Origin: Blautia_A ammoniilytica
GTDB lineage: Bacteria > Bacillota > Clostridia > Lachnospirales > Lachnospiraceae
DNA length: 64,000 bases
Reading direction: 5' to 3'
NCBI RefSeq assembly: GCF_025566965.1
Contig: NZ_JAOQJL010000005.1
Span: forward strand, 1 to 64,000
The translations under genes and the position numbers were made by a program. The notes beneath the pieces were generated by a model that worked only from the letters and a program-made list of their open reading frames with translations, searched no databases and had not been told where the DNA came from. Shown one piece after another: positions 1 through 7,026 of this stretch (its first letter is position 1; every line of letters begins with the position of its first letter).

Positions 1-24
1 CCTTCGGGAACGAGTTTGTCAAGA
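1..24 (-). other. IME1 left attachment site (attR-like), GA core at 4-5
   Basis: Plus strand reads CCT-TC-GGGAACGAGTTTG. The TC at 4-5 is the presumed crossover dinucleotide (GA on the minus strand). Bases 1-3 are the only visible part of the downstream half of the interrupted helicase gene. The terminal element sequence is an imperfect inverted match to the other end at 7008-7026. Confidence 0.65.
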
Positions 25-207
25 TGATTTTTGTAAGTTTTCTAAATTCAAATATTTATCCGCTGAAAAATCTCCTAACATCTCGTGTCTGCATATCTCT
101 TGAAACACCGTATTCAAAGGCTTCTTCGCACTTTCCGATTGCTTCACATTTACAATAAAAGTTGTTTTGCCTATTCGTGTTGTATAAGATAAAATATTCT
201 CTTTCAT
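19..207 (-). CDS. tnpW: TnpW-family small transposon protein of IME1
   Basis: A 62-residue protein whose central motif TRIGKTTFIVNV followed by a Ser/Glu-rich stretch matches the RIGKTTYRVKLHFSETS block of the second TnpW-like protein at 21830-22051. TnpW was named in Tn4451 and its function is unestablished; a recombination accessory role is only a guess. It is the last gene before the element end, 13 bases from the presumed core, just as its counterpart is in IME2. An AAAAGGAG sequence precedes the ATG. Identification rests on the shared motif and the conserved terminal position. Confidence 0.75.
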   Translation of the reverse strand: MKENILSYTTRIGKTTFIVNVKQSESAKKPLNTVFQEICRHEMLGDFSADKYLNLENLQKSS

Positions 208-236
208 ATAATCATTTTCTCCTTTTCATAAATTGA

Positions 237-268
237 TTGTGGGGCATTCCGTTTGGAACACCCCACAA
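237..268 (-). terminator. Hairpin downstream of IME1 relaxase
   Basis: TTGTGGGG (237-244) pairs with CCCCACAA (261-268), with an inner TTCC/GGAA stem. It lies between the relaxase stop and tnpW. No clear T-run follows, so it may be a processing or weak termination structure. Confidence 0.5.
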
Positions 269-330
269 ATACAGCCTGTTTCATCGGAACATATCAAGAA
301 GTCATTAAGTCGTGAGTATAATGGAAAAGG

Positions 331-1596
331 TTATCTTTCCATACCTCGCTTGCTCTTTCGTGCCTTGATACGCTCCTGTCTTTCTTTTTCCCTTGCTTCT
401 TTTTCGGCTCGTTCCTGTGCTTCCTTAAAAGAAAAAAGTTGCTTCACTTTTTCGGTAAAAAGTTTGGCAACTTCGGGGAAATGTTCCAACGCTTCAAGAA
501 AAGGTCTGCACTTTTCTTTCAGTTCGTTGTATTTGGTTTTCATTCGTTCCAATGCGTTTGCACTGTCCATATACTTCTGTCGGTAAAAATTTGCACTCTG
601 CTCAAATTTTTTGATTTCCGCACGACTTGTGATACCCTCTTTGGCAAGGGCAGTCAGCTCAGAATAGTCCTTTTGGGAAATTGCCATTTTGCCTGTGAAT
701 GTTTTCTGTCCCATACTGTCAATCTCGTTTAAGGTTTTGGAAATATGACGGGCAGGCTCATACTTAACCTGTTCCTTTTGAATACGCTTCTGCAACTTCT
801 CCAATCGCTCTTTGTCCTGTTGGATTTGATATTGCAGGGAAGTCAAATGCTCTGCTGTACTTCCGTATTCGCCACGCTGAAAGCCTTTGAACCCTTGTTC
901 CGTCATATAGTGAAACAATTCATCTTGCAGTATGCTGTACGAAGCTCGGAACATCGGTTTCCCGTTCTTTCTTAGCAACGGATTTCCTTTTTCATCGGTC
1001 ATCGGAATATCCGATTTCCATTTCTTTGAATGGCTAATCTGATTAACCACTTCCTTAACTGTTCCTCGCAATTTCTCGTCTTTGCAACGCTTACTCCACA
1101 AGATTTCTTTCTCCACCACAGGCAGAACCATAGCGTGAAGATGATAGTGGTAAACCTCTTTTCCAAGTTCTTCGCTTGCGGCTACATTGATTTCATCAGC
1201 GTGCATTACCGCCGATATAACATTGTCCGCACCGAATTTTTCTTCAATAAAATGATAGGCTTCTTCATAAAACTGCTTTGCGTATTCATAACCGCCGTTA
1301 CGCTCGAAGTACATCGTGTTCACATCAATCACAATCTCATTAAACAGCGTTGCGTCTTTCCTTAACCCACGAAGCGACACCTGACCGTCTGTTTCCATCT
1401 GCTTTAACTGTTCCATATAGGTCGGGGCTGTCGGCTTTTTGAAATGCACATTAAAGGGTATTCGTTCCACAATCACATTCATATTTTCATAGGTTTCATT
1501 CTTGCGTTCGTTGTGTCTTTCTGCCTTACTCACATCAGAAGCGGTGTACTTTTTTACCCTTGCACAACTCATATCCGCCTTATTGTTTTTTGCCAT
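331..1596 (-). CDS. MobV-family (Mob/Pre) relaxase of IME1
   Basis: A 421-residue relaxase that would nick oriT and lead the strand into a conjugation pore supplied by another element. The N-terminus (CARVKKYTASDVSKAERHNE) fits the MobV motif I region. The metal-binding region is visible as MHADE followed by YHYHLHAM near residue 150, the MobV H-x-D-E ... H-x-H arrangement. The C-terminal third is charged and coiled-coil-like, ending in a basic tail. The start at 1596 (MAKNNKADMS) follows GGAAAGGAG; an in-frame extension upstream overlaps the oriT and is unlikely to be translated. A candidate MobV oriT lies directly upstream (1628-1670). Confidence 0.9.
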   Translation of the reverse strand: MAKNNKADMSCARVKKYTASDVSKAERHNERKNETYENMNVIVERIPFNVHFKKPTAPTYMEQLKQMETDGQVSLRGLRKDATLFNEIVIDVNTMYFERNGGYEYAKQFYEEAYHFIEEKFGADNVISAVMHADEINVAASEELGKEVYHYHLHAMVLPVVEKEILWSKRCKDEKLRGTVKEVVNQISHSKKWKSDIPMTDEKGNPLLRKNGKPMFRASYSILQDELFHYMTEQGFKGFQRGEYGSTAEHLTSLQYQIQQDKERLEKLQKRIQKEQVKYEPARHISKTLNEIDSMGQKTFTGKMAISQKDYSELTALAKEGITSRAEIKKFEQSANFYRQKYMDSANALERMKTKYNELKEKCRPFLEALEHFPEVAKLFTEKVKQLFSFKEAQERAEKEAREKERQERIKARKSKRGMER

Positions 1597-1627
1597 TTTG
1601 CTCTCCTTTCCAGACAGGGCGAAGCCA

Positions 1628-1670
1628 TTACACAACATTCTTTGAATGTGTGTAACCCACTATGACACTT
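1628..1670 (-). other. oriT: Candidate oriT of IME1 (MobV type)
   Basis: On the minus strand ATAGTGGG-TTACACAC resembles the pMV158 MobV nick region ATAGTGTG-TTATAC, with the nick expected between G and T (around 1655/1656). Just 3' of it an inverted repeat, TTACACAACATTC (1628-1640) against GAATGTGTGTAA (1644-1655), overlaps the nick. It lies 32 bases upstream of the relaxase start, as usual for MobV systems. The assignment is by motif similarity recalled from the family. Confidence 0.6.
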
Positions 1671-1776
1671 TCAGACTTCGTCTGCAAAGATGTCGTGGGC
1701 AAGGGAGTTCCCCCTTGACCTCCTTTAGATACCTCAATCATAAAAACAGACTGTCCCGCCATCAGACAGCCTGCTT

Positions 1777-2796
1777 TTATTCTCTCGGTATATCGCCCAT
1801 CGGCAAAGACCAGTACCACAGAAAGCCTCGTTTTCGTGAGATAACGCCTGCTTTCTTCTTTGCCTTTTTGATGGTCGATTTCTTGAACCCTGCGGCTTCA
1901 AGTCTTTCTTCGCAATCCGAAGAAAGCATTTCTCCGTCTTTCAGCATTTCTAAAAGAAATTCTTTCGCCTTGATTTCCTTGTCGTTCGGTCTGCCCATTT
2001 TAGGGGCAAGGGACTGGAACGCTTCTTCTGCTGTCATTTCCATTTCAGAAATAAAGTCCACTCCCTTTTCTGCAACCTCAAAGAGAATTGCAGAGCCTGT
2101 CGGGGCAAGGTTGGATTTCACTTGAACCATATATCTTGCCGCCGGTGCTTCTTTGTTCGGTGTGCGTGTGATTGCAAGAATACTTCTTGCAGCACCCGCA
2201 ATATCAATAGAACCGTTGGTACGATAAAGAGGGTTGGTATCTCTCATCTTGTTCATATGAGCGATAATCACGATGGCACAGCCTGTATTTTTTGCAACTG
2301 CAATCAAGTGATTAAACTCTGCCCTTGTTTCGTTGGCATTGTTCATTGAACAGTTCTCTCCGATATAGGAACTCATCGGGTCAAGAATTAAAAGTTTTGC
2401 GTGATACCTTTCGATTGCTTCAGCAATACGGTTATCTCCAAAGGATAAAGATTTTTCATCTTCTTTGATGAAGATAAGATTTTCTCCGTTCCCACCGGCA
2501 GAGTTAAAACGGGGGACTACCGTATCGTCTGCATCATCTTCCGTTGTCTGATAGATGACTGTCATAGGCTCTGTTTCTTCTTCGGTAAAGGGGAGAGGTT
2601 CTCCCTTTGAGAGCAGGGCGGCTATGGAAAGCATTAACTTGCTTTTCCCATCGCCAGGATCGCCCTGCAAGAGCGTAACCTTGCCGAACGGAATATACGG
2701 ATACCACAGCCATTTCACTTCTTTCGGTTCAATCTCACTTGCCTTGATAATTTCAAGCGGTACATTTACATTCATCTCATTTTCCATTTTCATCAT
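1777..2796 (-). CDS. RepA-type RecA-fold helicase of IME1
   Basis: A 339-residue RecA-fold ATPase of the RepA/AAA_25 type carried by many mobilizable elements, probably a hexameric replicative helicase for the excised circle. Walker A GDPGDGKSK lies near residue 45, a hydrophobic strand ending LLILDPMSSY is the Walker B region, and VIIAHMNK follows. A short N-terminal block WLWYPYIPFGKV is shared with the C-terminal half of the IME2 primase-helicase at 22159-24060. The C-terminus looks like a small winged helix. The start chosen (2796) is downstream of AAAGGAG; ATG codons at 2793 and 2787 are alternatives. Its first 20 bases overlap the upstream small gene. No primase domain is present. Confidence 0.83.
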   Translation of the reverse strand: MMKMENEMNVNVPLEIIKASEIEPKEVKWLWYPYIPFGKVTLLQGDPGDGKSKLMLSIAALLSKGEPLPFTEEETEPMTVIYQTTEDDADDTVVPRFNSAGGNGENLIFIKEDEKSLSFGDNRIAEAIERYHAKLLILDPMSSYIGENCSMNNANETRAEFNHLIAVAKNTGCAIVIIAHMNKMRDTNPLYRTNGSIDIAGAARSILAITRTPNKEAPAARYMVQVKSNLAPTGSAILFEVAEKGVDFISEMEMTAEEAFQSLAPKMGRPNDKEIKAKEFLLEMLKDGEMLSSDCEERLEAAGFKKSTIKKAKKKAGVISRKRGFLWYWSLPMGDIPRE

Positions 2797-2968
2797 TGTT
2801 CTTCGTTCTCCTTTTCGATAAATACTTCGGGCAGAGCACCACGATACAGCGGAAACTCTGCTTACAGTCATTACTGCATTTTCTGCAAAGTTCGTTGTAG
2901 GTAATGCGATTTCTTTCATTCAGAAACAATGCCCACTCTTGTTTCCGTTTCTTACTCATTCTCGGCAT
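2777..2968 (-). CDS. Small basic Cys-containing protein of IME1
   Basis: A 63-residue basic protein (MPRMSKKRKQEWALFLNERN at the start) with four Cys: CRKC, then C about eight residues on, then C near VVLC. This suggests a small zinc-binding or DNA-binding fold. AAGGAGG lies 6 bases before the ATG at 2968. The 3' end overlaps the helicase start by 20 bases, so the two are probably translationally coupled. I do not recognise a named family; small proteins of this form commonly precede RepA-type helicases in clostridial mobilizable elements. Function unknown. Confidence 0.65.
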   Translation of the reverse strand: MPRMSKKRKQEWALFLNERNRITYNELCRKCSNDCKQSFRCIVVLCPKYLSKRRTKNNDENGK

Positions 2969-3146
2969 ATCAATCCTCCTTTCCGCCTGAAAACAAAAAA
3001 CCACAGGGAAGATACTTACTGCCTTGTTTCTGTCATTTCTCGGGGCGAAAATCGGGCAAAATTGCCTTTCTAAGCCTTTCAAAAAATCACACAAGGTATT
3101 TGTACTAACCTGTGGTTATGTATAAAATTGTAGGGTTTGGGGTAAC

Positions 3147-3172
3147 AAAAAACACCGTATTTCTACGATGTT
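3147..3172 (-). terminator. Terminator after the IME1 carboxypeptidase gene
   Basis: On the minus strand AACATCGTA-GAAA-TACGGTGTT forms a 9-bp stem (one G-T pair) with a GAAA loop followed by a T-run. It lies about 90 bases after the stop at 3261. T-residues on the other side could make it work in both directions. Confidence 0.75.
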
Positions 3173-3260
3173 TTTCGTACTTCAACTATTGTTGTTTCAC
3201 CAAACTAATCTTTATCTTGTCCACGACACTTTAACGCTTTAATTAAAAGATATTTCGACA

Positions 3261-4208
3261 TCATTTAATAATTGTATTTATAGCGGACTGCACTGCTTTA
3301 TATCTTCCTTCATCTGATAATGATGCCAAGCAGGTAATCAAATATTCCTTGCCATCTTTTTTATAAAGAACAACAATATTATAGGAAGATGCCATAGTTC
3401 CTGTTTTTATTCCTTTTACATTTTCATTATAGTACGGTGACTTTTTATCTAAAAACTTATTGGTATTTTTCCAAGTAAATTCACCTTGTGGAGTTTGAAT
3501 TGAGAAAGTGCTTTTCCCTACACATTCTTTAACAAAATCATAATTATAAAGCTTCAAGGCTACACGATTAATATCATCCAAATGTGTATCGGCTGACATA
3601 GCTGCCCCGCTCGGATCATTATACAAATTTGTTTTAGAATAGCCTTCTTCAATTAAATACTCACTTAGCTCTGTCATAAAATAATTTATATATTCCGTTG
3701 CTGTATAGCCCTCTCCTAATTCATTTTTAGCAATATAATATGCCAACGAATAGGCAGCATCGTTTCCCGAAGGAACAAGCATAGCTTCCATTATTTCTTT
3801 TACTGTGTACTTCCCAACTTTTAGATTTGCTAAAGATGACCCAGCCGGCACAAGATCCAATACCTCTTGATTTACTTCAATAACATCTTCCAAGTTAACT
3901 TTTGTCAAAGCATAGTCAATGACAAATAGTTTTGCCAAACTTGCTACTGTGGGCAATTGGCTATCTCCCTCGTAAAATAAATATTCACCCTGTTCAATAT
4001 CATAAACAGAAAACGAAAGAGCGTCCTGAGGAATGTTAAGCTCATTTGTACTCAGTTGAAAATCGATTTTTTTATACACATCCTTAAAAAAATCAAAACG
4101 ATAAATCCCTGTTTTATATAATCCAACTACTGCTACAAACGCTATAAGCAAGACTGTTGTAAAAACCATTATTATCTTTATCTTTTTGTATTTTCTATTC
4201 TCCTTCAT
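3261..4208 (-). CDS. Membrane-anchored D-alanyl-D-alanine carboxypeptidase-like protein (S11), IME1 cargo
   Basis: A 315-residue penicillin-binding-protein-fold enzyme expected to trim the terminal D-Ala from peptidoglycan stem peptides outside the cell. An N-terminal membrane segment (about 13-31, IIMVFTTVLLIAFVAVVGLY) acts as anchor or signal. All three active-site motifs are present: SLAK near residue 92 (S-x-x-K), PSGNDAAY near 147 (S-x-N) and KTGT near 268 (K-T-G). It has its own promoter (4266-4294) and terminator (3147-3172), so it is an independent cargo unit between tnpV and the replication/mobilization genes. It is visibly more AT-rich than its neighbours, pointing to separate acquisition. 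A class A beta-lactamase is less likely because the E166 region is not recognisable. Confidence 0.8.
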   Translation of the reverse strand: MKENRKYKKIKIIMVFTTVLLIAFVAVVGLYKTGIYRFDFFKDVYKKIDFQLSTNELNIPQDALSFSVYDIEQGEYLFYEGDSQLPTVASLAKLFVIDYALTKVNLEDVIEVNQEVLDLVPAGSSLANLKVGKYTVKEIMEAMLVPSGNDAAYSLAYYIAKNELGEGYTATEYINYFMTELSEYLIEEGYSKTNLYNDPSGAAMSADTHLDDINRVALKLYNYDFVKECVGKSTFSIQTPQGEFTWKNTNKFLDKKSPYYNENVKGIKTGTMASSYNIVVLYKKDGKEYLITCLASLSDEGRYKAVQSAINTIIK

Positions 4209-4265
4209 ACTCTCACCTACAAATTCATTTCGTTATTCCTAATAAAATACAACCTTCCATTAAAC

Positions 4266-4294
4266 ATTATAACAAAAGTCATCATTTTTTTCAA
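4266..4294 (-). promoter_or_regulatory. Promoter of the IME1 carboxypeptidase gene
   Basis: Minus strand: -35 TTGAAA (4289-4294), 17-base spacer, -10 TATAAT (4266-4271), about 58 bases upstream of the start codon. Near-consensus for the housekeeping sigma factor. Confidence 0.75.
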
Positions 4295-4354
4295 TACTTC
4301 AAACTACTTCGACTACACTCACAACTTAATGACTTCTTGAATACTTCCCGAAAA

Positions 4355-4384
4355 AGAAAACTGCCATCAATTAAGACAGCAGTT
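4355..4384 (-). terminator. Terminator after tnpX-tnpV of IME1
   Basis: On the minus strand AACTGCTGTC and GATGGCAGTT pair over 10 positions (two wobble pairs) around a TTAATT loop, followed by TTCTTTTTC. It lies just after the tnpV stop at 4405 and insulates the cargo gene. Confidence 0.75.
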
Positions 4385-4404
4385 CCTTTTCGGCTGGTAT
4401 GCTA

Positions 4405-4782
4405 TTAGGAATACACAATATCGTTCAATACAATCTCATCTGCACAGGCTCGGATATTATTCATCAATCCGACCCATCTCATCATATCCTCCGCTTTCAG
4501 TTGTTCCGTCACACCTTGTTTTCTTGCCATTTCCTTTATCAGATACTCCGCCATATTACACGCCGAAGTATCAATTTCAGCAAGGTGTTCATATAACTTT
4601 CCGCTTGTAAGCAGATTGAAATATAAGACTTTCTTGTGTTCCCTTAAATATTTTTCCCTCGTTCTTCCGTATTTTATGAGCGTAGACGGTTCTTCGTTTT
4701 CTATCGTCAAGCAGGGATAGTAATAATCTCCGATGAGTTCGTACTGGATACCAGTTCTTTCGTCTGTAATAAATCTTTGCAT
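4405..4782 (-). CDS. tnpV: TnpV-family transposon protein of IME1
   Basis: A 125-residue protein with the TnpV signatures IKYGRTREKYLREHK in the middle and MNNIRACADEIVLNDIVYS at the C-terminus, matching the IME2 copy (28615-28941) and the overprinted copy (11796-12140). TnpV was named in Tn4451; its role is unknown. The start at 4782 (MQRFITDERT) is set by AAAAGGAG 9 bases upstream. The gene overlaps the recombinase 3' end by 76 bases in another frame. It is co-transcribed with the recombinase and ends at a terminator. Confidence 0.85.
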   Translation of the reverse strand: MQRFITDERTGIQYELIGDYYYPCLTIENEEPSTLIKYGRTREKYLREHKKVLYFNLLTSGKLYEHLAEIDTSACNMAEYLIKEMARKQGVTEQLKAEDMMRWVGLMNNIRACADEIVLNDIVYS

Positions 4783-6827
4783 TCTGATTTCTCCTTTTGC
4801 TTCTTGTGATAAAATTCCAAAGATTTCTCGTTGTGGTTTTGCTTTTGACATTCCTCGGAACAGAATTTCTGCTGACTGTGTGTAGGCCAGTAGGTACTGC
4901 CACACACAGCACAGACACGCTGACGATAATAATGATTTCCTCTTTCTGCTTCTCTGTCGGCTTTCTTTTGGTCCTGCCTTGCCTGATAGCAGCAATCCTT
5001 TGAACAGAATATCTGTCGGTTACTTGTAGGCACAAACTCTTTTTGACAGTGAGGGCATATCTTTGTCTTGACGATTTCTCCACCGGTTTCAGCGAGTTTT
5101 TTCGCCTTTCGCTTCTCTCGGTAGGCTATTTCACGCTCACGCTGTTTTGCCAAGCGTTCCATCTCGATCTGTTCTTCCTGTGCCTTTATTTCAGCAAGTT
5201 CTTCTTCTGTATAGGCAATATCGACCCGCCCGACATAGTTGAAGTAAATATCAACCTTTTGTGTCCTTGCTTTTCCCACACCCTCTGCTTCATATACCAC
5301 AATCTTGTCAATGAGTTCAGCAAACATCAAATCGGAAATTTCTGTCGGCTCTTTGCACTTGCGAATTAAAGAAATGAAATGCTTAATATCAACAGCATTT
5401 ACTTTTTCTTCGGCAAGTTCCTTTTCCATTACTTCAATCTTCGTTTCCAGTTCAGCCTGCTCGTCATCGTACTGCTTCATCAGTTGCTTGTACTGTCTTT
5501 CGGGCAGTAAACCCGAAACAAGATTTTCATACAAACCACGAATGAGTTTGGAAAGCTCATCGTATCGCTTCTGAAAACGGAGCAATTCCGATTTATTCTG
5601 CTTTGGCTTTTCTGTCTGCTTTTCATTCCATAAGGCTTGAAGTTCTTTTGCAAAGGCTTCTTCGTCATTCAGAACAAATCTTGATAATCGTTTTACAGCC
5701 GATAATATCAAGGTTTCAACATTATCAGCACTAATTGAATGGGCAGAGCAGGAGTTTACTTTGCTTGCATACCCACCGCAACGGTAAGAATACTGCACCG
5801 AACGGTCTTTTTTACTGTAATGCGTTTGCAGGGTCATTCTTCTTCCACAATCTGCACAGTACAGATAACCGCTTAAACGGTTGCTATGCGTACCTTTTGT
5901 GGCTGTTCTGTTTGCTCGTTTCTTTCGCTTCTGAACGCTGTCCCAAAGTTCCTGCGTGATGATAGGCTCGTGCGTATTATAAAATACATACTGTTCATCT
6001 TCATCGGTATTCTTCCTTTTGTGCAGTTTGAAATTCGTACTGACCGATTTACGCAAAACGGTATGACCGAGATATTCCTGTCTGCTTAAAATCCCTCTTA
6101 TGGTTGACATTCCCCAAAGATACGGGTCTGTAAACTTTATTCCATTATACTGTTCGGGGTGATATTCCCTTGCGTGTGCCGCCGGAATTAAAACCTTTTC
6201 TTCGGTAAGCAATTCAGCGATTGCTCTCGGACTTTTTCCCTCGTTGGCAAGCAGAAAGATACGCTTTACTACCTCAGAAGCCACAGGGTCAACGACAAGC
6301 GTTTGTTTGTCGGTTGCTAATCGGTTATATCCATAAGGGATTGAACCACTGCAACGCTTCCCGTCTTTCATACGGGCGTCAAACACAGCCTTGATTTTAT
6401 TGCTTGTGTCTTTGGCGTACCATTCGTTCATTATATTCAAAAATGGGGCAAAGTCATTATCAGAAGCATTATTACTGTCAATGCTGTTGTTTATTGCAAG
6501 AAAACGGACATCTTTCTGTGGGAACAGAACTTCCGTATAAAAGCCGACTTGCAGATAGTTTCGTCCTAATCGGCTCATATCCTTAACAATAATCGTTGCG
6601 ACATTTCCTGCTTCTACTTCCTTAATCAACTCCTGAAAACTCGGACGATTGAAATTCACACCCGAAAAACCATCGTCAGTAAAATGGCGGATATTCGTAA
6701 AGCCATTTCTTCGGGCGTAATCTTCCAAGTATTGTTTTTGGTTGGTTATTGAATTTGACTCACCATTAAGGTCATCATCTCTTGATAAACGCTCATAAAG
6801 TGCTGTAATCTTTGAAGTCCTTGACAT
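4707..6827 (-). CDS. tnpX: TnpX-type large serine recombinase of IME1
   Basis: A 706-residue site-specific recombinase that would integrate and excise the element through a GA crossover. Resolvase domain: residues 1-150 with ALYERLSRDD (catalytic Ser near residue 15) and KDMSRLGRNYLQVGFY. The recombinase domain follows (SIPYGYNR, about 165-270), then a zinc ribbon (YCADCGRR ... about 320-370) and a long coiled coil (420-490). The C-terminal 110 residues add two further zinc-finger-like CPHC/CAVC ... FCS-x-x-C modules that the IME2 recombinase lacks. Length is close to Tn4451 TnpX. It lies at the element end, as expected. Confidence 0.93.
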   Translation of the reverse strand: MSRTSKITALYERLSRDDDLNGESNSITNQKQYLEDYARRNGFTNIRHFTDDGFSGVNFNRPSFQELIKEVEAGNVATIIVKDMSRLGRNYLQVGFYTEVLFPQKDVRFLAINNSIDSNNASDNDFAPFLNIMNEWYAKDTSNKIKAVFDARMKDGKRCSGSIPYGYNRLATDKQTLVVDPVASEVVKRIFLLANEGKSPRAIAELLTEEKVLIPAAHAREYHPEQYNGIKFTDPYLWGMSTIRGILSRQEYLGHTVLRKSVSTNFKLHKRKNTDEDEQYVFYNTHEPIITQELWDSVQKRKKRANRTATKGTHSNRLSGYLYCADCGRRMTLQTHYSKKDRSVQYSYRCGGYASKVNSCSAHSISADNVETLILSAVKRLSRFVLNDEEAFAKELQALWNEKQTEKPKQNKSELLRFQKRYDELSKLIRGLYENLVSGLLPERQYKQLMKQYDDEQAELETKIEVMEKELAEEKVNAVDIKHFISLIRKCKEPTEISDLMFAELIDKIVVYEAEGVGKARTQKVDIYFNYVGRVDIAYTEEELAEIKAQEEQIEMERLAKQREREIAYREKRKAKKLAETGGEIVKTKICPHCQKEFVPTSNRQIFCSKDCCYQARQDQKKADREAERGNHYYRQRVCAVCGSTYWPTHSQQKFCSEECQKQNHNEKSLEFYHKKQKEKSECKDLLQTKELVSSTNSSEIITIPA

Positions 6828-7026
6828 TCTCTTAACCTCCTTTCCTTATGTAATCTGTTTAGTATTAAAAGTATTACTCCCTCTACTAATAGGAGAAAAT
6901 AGGGGTACAAAGCGGAACTGTTTTTCAAGAAAATCAAAAAAATTCTTGAAGTTCCAAAACCAATTTTGATATCCTATTTTCAATTTAGGAACGCATTATT
7001 TATCGTCTTACTAAAGTATAGCCCTC
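6828..7026 (-). promoter_or_regulatory. IME1 terminal region upstream of tnpX with nested inverted repeat
   Basis: This 200-base AT-rich end holds a nested inverted repeat: GGAACT (6914-6919) with AGTTCC (6950-6955), and TTCAAGAA (6924-6931) with TTCTTGAA (6943-6950). It is a plausible operator or recombinase-binding region controlling tnpX. AAAGGAGG precedes the recombinase ATG. I see no convincing -10/-35 pair. Confidence 0.5.

Larger units (their letters stand above)
6..7026 (-). mobile_element. IME1: Tn4451-like mobilizable element nested in the ICE methylase/helicase gene
   Basis: A 7021-bp element bounded by TC (GA on the minus strand) at 4-5 and 7025-7026. Gene order on the minus strand is tnpX-type recombinase, tnpV, D,D-carboxypeptidase, small Cys protein, RepA-type helicase, MobV relaxase, tnpW. 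On the minus strand the upstream flank reads CTTGCTCCC-GA and the downstream flank begins GA-AGG. Joining them gives CTT GCT CCC GAA GG, which continues the LAPEG reading of the host gene in frame. The two ends form an imperfect inverted repeat, about 11 of 19 positions matching after the core. Only 3 bases of left flank are visible, so the left boundary is well argued but not fully proven. Confidence 0.82.

Noticed and set aside
1597..1819. Minus-strand open frame over the end of the helicase and the oriT of IME1
   Set aside because: Overlaps the helicase stop and the palindromic nick region; lacks a good ribosome binding site and any similarity.
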